Source: DATCVA01 sp036567205
GTDB taxonomy: Bacteria; Pseudomonadota; Gammaproteobacteria; Burkholderiales; Burkholderiaceae_B
Assembly (NCBI GenBank): GCA_036567205.1
Contig: DATCVA010000310.1
Coordinates: 1 to 16,196, forward strand
Length of the DNA: 16,196 bases
Reading direction: 5' to 3'
A model generated the notes under the pieces. The model ran no database searches. It was given only the letters and a program-made list of their open reading frames with translations, and was not told the origin of the DNA. The position numbers and the translations under genes were made by a program. Below, piece after piece: positions 1 through 6,033 of this stretch (position 1 is the stretch's first letter; the number at the start of each line of letters is the position of its first letter).

Positions 1-83
1 CGCTACAAAACGTGACAGCCGCAGTACTACCCGGCCAATCTCGGGCAGGCACCGGATAACAGGAACTCTAAGCAGCAGCCAGA

Positions 84-920
84 CTATGCCGACGGCGAAA
101 CCGGCAGCGCACGCTTGTGCGCGCTGTTGCGGTAGGTGCGCAAGATGGTCTCGTACACCTGGAGCGAGACCTCTTTGCCTTCCAGGAAATCGTCGATTTG
201 GTCGTAGGTTACACCGAAGCAATCTTCGTCGGGCTTTTGCGGAGTAAGCGACTCGAGATCGGCGGTAGGTACTTTGTATACCAAAGAGTCCGGCGCCCCA
301 AGCACATGCGCCAGCGCCCTTACTCGCCGTTTATTCAAACCGGCTAACGGGGTAATATCAGCTGCGCCGTCGCCGAACTTTGTAAAGAACCCCATGAGCG
401 CTTCTGCCGCATGATCGGTACCAATGACAAGCCCCCCGTGCGATCCCGCCACGGCATACTGGGCGATCATGCGCTGACGCGCTTTGATATTGCCTAGCAG
501 GAAGTCCTGATGTGCTTCATCGCGAAACTCGACCTGCCCGGCATGCAACGCGCTAAGTAATGCATCGCAGGCCGGCTTGATATTGACCACAGTGACCTGA
601 TCAGGCCGGATCACGTCCAGACATGCTTGTGCCTCGTGTTCGTCGTGTTGCTCGCCATAAGGCAAGCGCATGGCAACAAACGTTGCCTGGTGACCGAGAT
701 CGCGCACCCGCTGAGCGGCACGCTGCGCCAGGCACCCTCCTACCAGCGAATCAACGCCGCCGCTAATGCCCAGTACCAGCGCACGCTGATGTGTGCTTAT
801 TAAGTAATCTGCCAAAAAACTGACTCGACGCTCGACTTCTTGTCCGGCATCAAAATCACGAGCGACATCAAGCTCTGTGGCAATCTTGCCTTGAACGGCA
901 CGTTGATCGGGTGACAGCAC
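84..920 (-). CDS. nadE: NH3-dependent NAD+ synthetase
   Basis: The product makes NAD+ from deamido-NAD+, ATP and ammonia, the last step of NAD synthesis, in the cytoplasm. The 278 residues match the length of the short ammonia-dependent enzyme (E. coli about 275). The ATP pyrophosphatase loop SGGVDS lies at residues 53-58. Further family blocks are RLPYGEQHDE, GTDHAAEA followed by FFTKFGDGAADITPL, the LNKR segment and VPTADLE. There is no N-terminal nitrilase (glutaminase) domain, so ammonia must be supplied free. The start is GTG at 920: AAAGGA sits about 7 bases upstream, and the nearby ATG at 925 is out of frame. The gene is divergent from the small gene at 1073, with about 150 bp between them. 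No terminator is seen in the 83 bases after the stop. Confidence 0.96.
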   Translation of the reverse strand: MLSPDQRAVQGKIATELDVARDFDAGQEVERRVSFLADYLISTHQRALVLGISGGVDSLVGGCLAQRAAQRVRDLGHQATFVAMRLPYGEQHDEHEAQACLDVIRPDQVTVVNIKPACDALLSALHAGQVEFRDEAHQDFLLGNIKARQRMIAQYAVAGSHGGLVIGTDHAAEALMGFFTKFGDGAADITPLAGLNKRRVRALAHVLGAPDSLVYKVPTADLESLTPQKPDEDCFGVTYDQIDDFLEGKEVSLQVYETILRTYRNSAHKRALPVSPSA

Positions 921-990
921 GGCATTTCCTTTGATTTGAAAATGGAATAAGGACTAATAGCAGCCGGCAGCGTCTTTCACCGGCCTTGCG

Positions 991-1025
991 ATACTCTAAA
1001 GTATAAAGCTTACAACGCTTATAAT
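991..1025 (+). promoter_or_regulatory. Putative promoter with palindrome upstream of the RHH gene
   Basis: A consensus -10 box TATAAT lies at 1020-1025 and would give a leader of about 40 nt before the ATG at 1073. No good -35 box is found at 17 bp spacing. Just upstream is a perfect 5-bp inverted repeat, ATACT-ctaa-AGTAT, at 991-1004. It falls across the -35 region and could be an operator, perhaps for autoregulation by the ribbon-helix-helix product. That role is inferred. Confidence 0.4.
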
Positions 1026-1072
1026 TGCCGCATGGCCGACTTTCGGCCACGCAACCCCACCCACGGAACACC

Positions 1073-1345
1073 ATGAAAAAGACCGACCTGGAAAAAAACA
1101 AAGCACTAAAAACAGTGGGGAAAATGAAGCAAGAAGGTATTCCCAACCGTTTTGCCGGTGGCTCTGCAAGCGGCCTTGTCGACCGCCGCGAGCAACGTAA
1201 ACTGGACCAAGCACAAGGCCTGATTTCGTTTCCCATCAAACTCAAGCAAACAGTCGCCGAAGAAATCCGCGCCCGGGCCGCAGCGCAAAATATAAGCATT
1301 AACGAAATCGTGGGCGACTTGCTGGAAAAAGCACTGAAGTCCTGA
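1073..1345 (+). CDS. Small ribbon-helix-helix-like protein
   Basis: A 90-residue basic protein of unknown function. The C-terminal 40 residues look like a ribbon-helix-helix fold: a beta strand near residues 50-57 (LISFPIKL), helix A about 59-72, a turn NIS at 74-76, and helix B about 77-88 (NEIVGDLLEKALK). RHH proteins usually bind DNA as dimers and often repress their own gene. The N-terminal half is lysine rich and includes KMKQEGIPNRFAGG, which I do not recognise. The frame stays open upstream to an ATG at 1025. I prefer 1073 because the TATAAT box at 1020-1025 overlaps the earlier ATG and the sequence from MKKTDLEK reads as a natural start. A weak GGA stands about 8 bases before 1073. 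No toxin partner is adjacent. Confidence 0.7.
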   Translation: MKKTDLEKNKALKTVGKMKQEGIPNRFAGGSASGLVDRREQRKLDQAQGLISFPIKLKQTVAEEIRARAAAQNISINEIVGDLLEKALKS

Positions 1346-1350
1346 TCCCC

Positions 1351-1374
1351 AGGCCGCCGGGCGCCTGGCGGCTT
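1351..1374 (+). terminator. Possible terminator after the RHH gene
   Basis: A GC-rich hairpin begins 6 bases after the stop. The stem GCCGCC (1353-1358) pairs with GGCGGC (1367-1372), extended by a G-U and an A-U pair, around an 8-nt loop. The trailing sequence ttcataattt is only moderately U-rich. An alternative pairing, CCAGGC with GCCTGG, is also possible. It would separate the RHH gene from the MFS gene. Confidence 0.45.
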
Positions 1375-1464
1375 CATAATTTCAGAACCTTGTCCTACGT
1401 CTGGAAGTACTATGCATAAAACACAGAAAATGTTCAACGCATACGAACGGGACTAAGACAATCA

Positions 1465-2745
1465 ATGTCCGCATTGAACCAGCACCCACAACCTGATTCC
1501 CCATACGCGATCATGCGCCTTCTGGTCACGCTGGCGCTCATGACCGTAGGCGGTAGCGGCATGTACATTATTGCCGTTGTGCTTCCGGCGGTACAAGCTG
1601 AGTTTGGCGTTCCCCGCGCCGATGCCTCAATGCCCTACACCCTGCTTATGATCGGGGTGGGGATCGGCGGCATGTTTATGGGCTATCTGGCTGACCGTTT
1701 CGGCGTTATGGTGCCTCTGCTGCTGGGCGCCGTCGGCCTGGGCGTGGGCTATAGCGCCGCATCGATGGCAGACAGCATCTGGACGTTCACATTAATACAC
1801 GGAGTTCTTATAGGGCTGCTGGGCAGCTCTGCCACGTTTGCCCCGCTTATCGCCGACACCTCGCTTTGGTTTGTACGCCGACGCGGTATTGCCGTGGCCG
1901 TTTGCGCCAGTGGCAACTATTTAAGCGGAACAATCTGGCCGCCCATCGTCCAGCACTTTGTGTACGACATAGGTTGGCGGCAAACCTACCTTTATATGGG
2001 TATTTTTACCGCCGCCACCATGGGAGGGCTGGCACTGCTGATGTACAAACGGCCGCCTATAGCAGCACCGATCCAGGTTCCGGCCCAAAAAACATCAACG
2101 GCAAAACCTTACATTAGCAAGCACGCCCCCATCACCCACCCGACACAGCCTTTCGGACTATCGCCCGGCAAGGCCCAGACCTTGCTGTGCATCGCTGGCA
2201 CGGCGTGCTGTGTTGCCATGTCAATGCCGCAAGTGCATATCGTGGCGTATTGCGCCGACCTGGGCTATGGCGCCGCACGCGGCGCCGAAATGCTGTCGTT
2301 AATGCTTGGGCTGGGCATAATCAGCCGGCTGGTTTCGGGCGCTATTTGCGATCGTATCGGTGGCTTGCGCACACTACTATTGGGGTCAAGCCTGCAAATG
2401 GTAGCTTTGCTACTTTTTCTGCCGTTCAACGGCATCGTATCGCTGTATATTATTGCCGGTCTGTTCGGCCTGTTCCAGGGCGGAATCGTACCGTCGTACG
2501 CCATTATTGTGCGCGAACACTTTTCGCCTGCCGAAGCAGGCACTCGTGTCGGCATGGTTATCATGTTCACCATGCTGGGCATGGCCCTGGGCGGATGGAT
2601 GTCAGGCAAGGTGTATGACCTTACAGGCTCATACCACGCTGCATTCATAAACGGCATCGCCTGGAACTTGCTTAACCTGACCATTACGATCACCCTGCTG
2701 CGCAGGGTGTATCGCCGCCCAACTCCGACCTTAAAAACGGTCTAG
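1465..2745 (+). CDS. MFS transporter, 12-TM
   Basis: A 426-residue major facilitator superfamily carrier of the inner membrane. The N-terminal half begins with a hydrophobic helix at about 17-40. MFS motif A follows in the loop between helices 2 and 3 (GYLADRFG, 73-80). A hydrophilic central loop at about 195-230 divides the two six-helix halves, and a second motif A-like segment (SGAICDRIGG) appears in the C half. The overall look is of the monocarboxylate/oxalate-formate-like MFS group. The substrate cannot be read from sequence; an organic acid is a reasonable guess given the neighbouring dehydratase and SDR. The ribosome-binding site before ATG 1465 is poor. The last 15 bases overlap the 3' end of the convergent ilvD-type gene. 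Confidence 0.88.
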   Translation: MSALNQHPQPDSPYAIMRLLVTLALMTVGGSGMYIIAVVLPAVQAEFGVPRADASMPYTLLMIGVGIGGMFMGYLADRFGVMVPLLLGAVGLGVGYSAASMADSIWTFTLIHGVLIGLLGSSATFAPLIADTSLWFVRRRGIAVAVCASGNYLSGTIWPPIVQHFVYDIGWRQTYLYMGIFTAATMGGLALLMYKRPPIAAPIQVPAQKTSTAKPYISKHAPITHPTQPFGLSPGKAQTLLCIAGTACCVAMSMPQVHIVAYCADLGYGAARGAEMLSLMLGLGIISRLVSGAICDRIGGLRTLLLGSSLQMVALLLFLPFNGIVSLYIIAGLFGLFQGGIVPSYAIIVREHFSPAEAGTRVGMVIMFTMLGMALGGWMSGKVYDLTGSYHAAFINGIAWNLLNLTITITLLRRVYRRPTPTLKTV

Positions 2746-4413
2746 CACTGCCCCTGTGCTGGCCGTTGATGCATTGAAAGCAAACTTGGCCTGCACACCC
2801 CTGGTGTAACGAGGGGCCGGCGCTTGCCATGATGCCCTGCGCTTAGCCAGTTCGTCGTCGGAAACATTTAGCTGCAACAACAACTGGTGGGCATCGATGG
2901 TGATGGAATCATCTTCCTGGACCAGTGCAATATTCCCGCCCATGGCGGCCTCGGGCGAAACGTGCCCCACTACCATACCCCAGGTACCGCCGGAAAACCG
3001 CCCGTCGGTGATCAGGCCGACTGAATCGCCCAGACCGGCTCCGATCAGGGCCCCGGTGGGGGCCAGCATTTCCGGCATGCCTGGTCCGCCTTTTGGCCCA
3101 AGGTAGCGCAGAACCATGACGTCGCCTGCTTTGATTTTTCCATCAAGAATGGCTTGCAATGCAGACTGCTCGTCATTGAACACGCGGGCGGGGCCGGTAA
3201 TGACCGGATTTTTCAAGCCAGTAATTTTAGCCACCGCACCTTCGGGCGACAGATTGCCTTTCAGGATGGCCAGATGGCCATGCTCGTACAGCGCGTTGTC
3301 GATGGTGTGTATGACCTCTTGATTGGCCGGAGCATCGGGAACGTCTTTTAGCGTTTCAGCAATCGTTTTGCCGGTAATGGTCATGCAGTCGCCGTTCAGC
3401 AAACCGGCGTTCAGCAGGATTTTCATGATTTGCGGTATGCCGCCGGCGCGATGCAGATCGACGGCAAGGTATTTGCCGCTGGGCTTAAGATCGCAAATAA
3501 CCGGCACGCGCTGGCGCACACGCTCGAAGTCGTCGATGGTCCATTCGACATCGGCGGCGTGGGCAATAGCCAAGATATGCAGCACGGCGTTGGTTGAGCC
3601 ACCGGTAGCCATGACCACGCTGACAGCGTTCTCGATGGACTGTCGCGTGACGATGTCGCGCGGCTTCAGGTCCAGCGCAATGGCCTTAAGCAAAACACGG
3701 GCCGACTCGGCCGCCGAATCCGTTTTTTCGTCGTGCACATTGGCCATGGTCGAAGAGTACGGCAAGCTCATGCCCAAGGCCTCAAAGGCCGAGCTCATGG
3801 TGTTGGCGGTATACATGCCGCCGCACGAGCCGGGTCCGGGAATGGCGTGCAGTTCAATTTGCCGGAGCTCCTGATCGCTCATGCGCCCCGCTGCGTTTTC
3901 GCCAACCGCTTCAAACACGCTGACAATATTCAAGTCCTTGTCGTGCAGCCGCCCGGGCAAAATCGTGCCGCCGTAAACGTAGATGGAAGGCACATTGGCG
4001 CGCAACATACCCATCATGCCGCCGGGCATGTTTTTATCGCAACCGCCGATAACCACGACGCCGTCCATCCATTGGCCTTGCACACAGGTTTCAACGCAAT
4101 CGGCAATGACTTCGCGAGAAATCAACGAATACTTCATACCCTCGGTGCCCATGGCCATGCCGTCGGAGATTGTCGGGGTGCCGAACACCTGAGCGTTGCC
4201 GCCCGCTTCTTCAATAGCAACAATGGCCGCATTGGCCAATTTTTGCAGGCCGCTGTTACACGGGGTGATGGTGCTATGGCCATTGGCCACGCCCACCATG
4301 GGCTTGGAGAAGTCTTCTTCCTTGTAGCCTAAGGCGTAGTACATGGAACGATTTGGCGCACGTGCCGCGCCCTGGGTAATATTTGCAGACCGTAAAGGCT
4401 TAGCCGATTTCAT
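2731..4413 (-). CDS. ilvD: Dihydroxy-acid dehydratase family protein, [2Fe-2S] type (560 aa)
   Basis: An IlvD/Edd-family dehydratase. Classical members convert 2,3-dihydroxy-isovalerate or -methylvalerate to the 2-keto acids of valine and isoleucine synthesis; relatives dehydrate sugar acids. Three cysteines mark the [2Fe-2S] subclass: C52 (TPCNSG), C125 (GGCDKNMPGG) and C197 (GPGSCGGMYTANTM). Also present are HRAGGIPQIMK, YLGPKGGPGMPEM and LITDGRFSGGTWG near the C terminus. The start at 4413 is preceded by GGAG about 6 bases upstream and matches the family N terminus. The frame continues to an ATG at 4479, but that codon lies inside the inverted repeat. The gene overlaps the MFS gene tail to tail and is divergent from an SDR gene. 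It differs in class from the second ilvD 1.6 kb away, so it may be a backup branched-chain enzyme or a sugar-acid dehydratase. Confidence 0.9.
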   Translation of the reverse strand: MKSAKPLRSANITQGAARAPNRSMYYALGYKEEDFSKPMVGVANGHSTITPCNSGLQKLANAAIVAIEEAGGNAQVFGTPTISDGMAMGTEGMKYSLISREVIADCVETCVQGQWMDGVVVIGGCDKNMPGGMMGMLRANVPSIYVYGGTILPGRLHDKDLNIVSVFEAVGENAAGRMSDQELRQIELHAIPGPGSCGGMYTANTMSSAFEALGMSLPYSSTMANVHDEKTDSAAESARVLLKAIALDLKPRDIVTRQSIENAVSVVMATGGSTNAVLHILAIAHAADVEWTIDDFERVRQRVPVICDLKPSGKYLAVDLHRAGGIPQIMKILLNAGLLNGDCMTITGKTIAETLKDVPDAPANQEVIHTIDNALYEHGHLAILKGNLSPEGAVAKITGLKNPVITGPARVFNDEQSALQAILDGKIKAGDVMVLRYLGPKGGPGMPEMLAPTGALIGAGLGDSVGLITDGRFSGGTWGMVVGHVSPEAAMGGNIALVQEDDSITIDAHQLLLQLNVSDDELAKRRASWQAPAPRYTRGVQAKFAFNASTASTGAVLDRF

Positions 4414-4463
4414 TTTTATCTCCTGGAAGCCTGCCAGTGTCGCACTAGCGCGCCGGTTTTTCA

Positions 4464-4487
4464 AATACACTCTTTGCATAGTGTATT
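4464..4487. promoter_or_regulatory. Operator-like inverted repeat between ilvD-type gene and SDR gene
   Basis: A perfect 8-bp inverted repeat with an 8-bp spacer, AATACACT-N8-AGTGTATT. It is centred about 60 bp upstream of the ATG at 4413 and about 95 bp upstream of the divergent ATG at 4573. The size and position fit a dimeric regulator's binding site that could control both directions. No regulator gene is adjacent. The half-site with flanking bases (TAGTGTATTAAA, 4479-4490) recurs upstream of the GntR gene near 12909-12920. Confidence 0.5.
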
Positions 4488-4572
4488 AAATGGATGCCAT
4501 CGCAAAGGCTGGCGCAGTGATATCTGCTGCTTATATATGCCATAACCACTTCGGCCATCAAAGGATTCATTC

Positions 4573-5322
4573 ATGACCTTAAGCGCAAATACCGTATTGA
4601 TTACCGGTGCAAGCCGCGGCATCGGAGCTGCCACAGCGGTTGCTGCGGCAAGGAATGGTTTCGATGTGGCCATCAACTATATTGCCGATGAAGAGGCCGC
4701 GCAATCGGTCGTCAACGATGTCTTGCAATACGGGTGCAAAGCGATCGCCGTGCAGGGCGACGTATCGATAGCCGACGATGTCCGGCGGATGTTCAGTATC
4801 GCCGAAGAATCTTTGGGTCCGTTGGCGGGTCTGGTCAATAACGCGGGCTTGACGGGCCGTATCGGGCCTTTTACCGAGGCAGCGCCGGCGACGATAGAAC
4901 GTGTCTTTGCGGTCAATGTCTTTGGCACCATGCAATGCGCGCGAATGGCGCTGGATTGTTTTGCCCGGCGTAAGCAAACGGGCATTATTGTCAATATTTC
5001 GTCGATCGCTGCGCACACCGGCAGCCCGAACGAATATGTTCATTACGCCGCCAGTAAGGCCGCGGTCGAAACCTTTACGCTTGGGCTGGCGCGCGAAGTG
5101 GCCAGCAGCGGAATACGGGTTTGCGCCGTGGCTCCGGGCTCTACACTGACCGATATTCATGCCACGGCAGGCGAGCCGGACCGGCCCGAGCGTATTGCAG
5201 GCAAGATTCCTATGGGGCGGCTGGCGTACCCCAGCGAGATCGCCGAAACTATTGTGTGGCTGCTTTCTCCTGCCGCTTCTTATGTGACGGGGCGAGTGCT
5301 GCATTGTTCGGGAGGTCTGTAA
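4573..5322 (+). CDS. SDR family oxidoreductase
   Basis: A classical short-chain dehydrogenase/reductase of 249 residues, the usual length. The Rossmann nucleotide motif TGASRGIG is at residues 11-18, NNAG at 89-92, the structural Asn at 115, and the catalytic triad is Ser 143 or 144, Tyr158 and Lys162 (YAASK). After strand beta-6 comes the PG motif (VAPGSTLTDI) and the C terminus ends TGRVLHCSGG, close to the usual TG-x-x-x-x-x-x-GG. Such enzymes oxidise or reduce alcohols and ketones with NAD(P)H; R15 after the first motif residues hints at NADP(H), weakly. AAAGGA lies 8 bases before the ATG. The Rieske gene follows after 10 bases, so the two are probably co-transcribed. The divergent ilvD-type dehydratase suggests a shared hydroxy-acid or sugar-acid pathway; this is inference. 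Confidence 0.9.
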   Translation: MTLSANTVLITGASRGIGAATAVAAARNGFDVAINYIADEEAAQSVVNDVLQYGCKAIAVQGDVSIADDVRRMFSIAEESLGPLAGLVNNAGLTGRIGPFTEAAPATIERVFAVNVFGTMQCARMALDCFARRKQTGIIVNISSIAAHTGSPNEYVHYAASKAAVETFTLGLAREVASSGIRVCAVAPGSTLTDIHATAGEPDRPERIAGKIPMGRLAYPSEIAETIVWLLSPAASYVTGRVLHCSGGL

Positions 5323-5332
5323 AATAAGCGAC

Positions 5333-5707
5333 ATGTCTGCTGCTTCTATTGATATCTGCCCTTCTGACGCCCTAGTTGATGGCGGTCTTGCTTGTAAAGT
5401 GCCGGTGCGCCATGGCAATGATCTTACTACCGCTTTTTTCGTTCGCTACGAAGGCAAGGCGTATGGTTATTTGAATCGGTGTCCACATGCGGGGTCGGAA
5501 CTGGATTGGGAAGGCAGTGTTTTTACGCGCGCAGGTGACCTGCTGATGTGTGCCCGGCATGGCGCCACTTTTAAGCCAGACACGGGGGAATGTACGGGCG
5601 GCCCCTGCAAGCCCAACAAACTGACGGGTTTAATGGTGACGGAAGAGGATCGACCTGAAGGCGGATCTGTTGTCTGGTGGCCGGAAGGGAAAGTCGGGCC
5701 GGCTTAG
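5333..5707 (+). CDS. Small Rieske [2Fe-2S] protein
   Basis: A 124-residue soluble protein with one Rieske domain. The cluster ligands are complete: C50-P-H52 (NRCPHAGSELDW) and C73-A-R-H76 (MCARHGATF), 20 residues apart. A GECTGGPC segment follows at about 86-92, as in ferredoxin-like Rieske proteins. There is no signal peptide or membrane helix, so it is cytoplasmic and likely transfers electrons to an unknown partner. From memory, relatives in other betaproteobacteria often sit beside HAD-phosphatase and SppA-like protease genes; here the gene instead follows an SDR gene by 10 bases. No Rieske oxygenase or reductase is adjacent. A weak ribosome-binding site precedes ATG 5333. A terminator-like hairpin starts right after the stop. 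Confidence 0.88.
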   Translation: MSAASIDICPSDALVDGGLACKVPVRHGNDLTTAFFVRYEGKAYGYLNRCPHAGSELDWEGSVFTRAGDLLMCARHGATFKPDTGECTGGPCKPNKLTGLMVTEEDRPEGGSVVWWPEGKVGPA

Positions 5708-5739
5708 GCAACTGGACCATTTAAAGTTGCAGCTTTTTT
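5708..5739 (+). terminator. Rho-independent terminator of the SDR-Rieske unit
   Basis: Immediately after the TAG, GCAACT (5708-5713) pairs with AGTTGC (5725-5730) around an 11-nt loop, followed by agcttttttc. The stem is short and AT-rich, but the U tract is good. Confidence 0.6.
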
Positions 5740-5782
5740 CTTATAGAGCTTGTTTTTAACGCACTGCTAATTTCTTTACTCG

Positions 5783-6009
5783 TCGCGGCAGGGGTGGTTC
5801 AGGCGTTCCGGGCTCACACGTGGGCGATCCCTGACGGGATTTCCCGGCCAATCCGCTGAATCGGGGCGACCGCGAACTCGTCCGGCTGACAAGCCCCCAG
5901 CTTGTCAGCACCCGTCGGACTCGGACAGGCGCGGTCTTGCACCGCCGATTCAGACGGATTGACCGGCGCCCACGAATTCGCCCTCCAGCCTGAACCACCC
6001 CTACCGCGA
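5783..6009. repeat. 227-bp imperfect palindrome (two inverted repeat copies)
   Basis: Two related units of about 100 bp face each other. The outer 22-bp ends, 5783-5804 and 5988-6009, match 21 of 22 when one is reverse-complemented. Inner matching blocks include CGTGGGCG, C-CGG-YCAATCCG and CTGAATCGG, and ACCGCG. The centre is a perfect 9-bp stem, CTGACAAGC (5886-5894) with GCTTGTCAG (5900-5908), and a 5-nt loop. The left arm carries an extra hairpin, ATCCC-TGAC-GGGAT, at about 5826-5839; the right arm has CGGT-gcaag-ACCG at a different place. The element lies exactly between the convergent Rieske and ilvD genes. It resembles a MITE, ERIC-like or BIME-like intergenic palindrome, but I recognise no named family. 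Confidence 0.75.
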
Positions 6010-6033
6010 CTGCAGCGTGAGTACTTGAAGCGT

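Noticed and set aside
868..1437. Long minus-strand open frame opposite the RHH gene
   Set aside because: It overlaps the nadE start and lies antisense to the RHH gene. The translation shows no domain, and it contains the divergent promoter region.
4414..4479. N-terminal extension of the ilvD-type gene to an ATG at 4479
   Set aside because: The ATG lies within the spacer of the inverted repeat, there is no ribosome-binding site, and the extra 22 residues do not resemble IlvD N termini. The start at 4413 has GGAG and fits the family.
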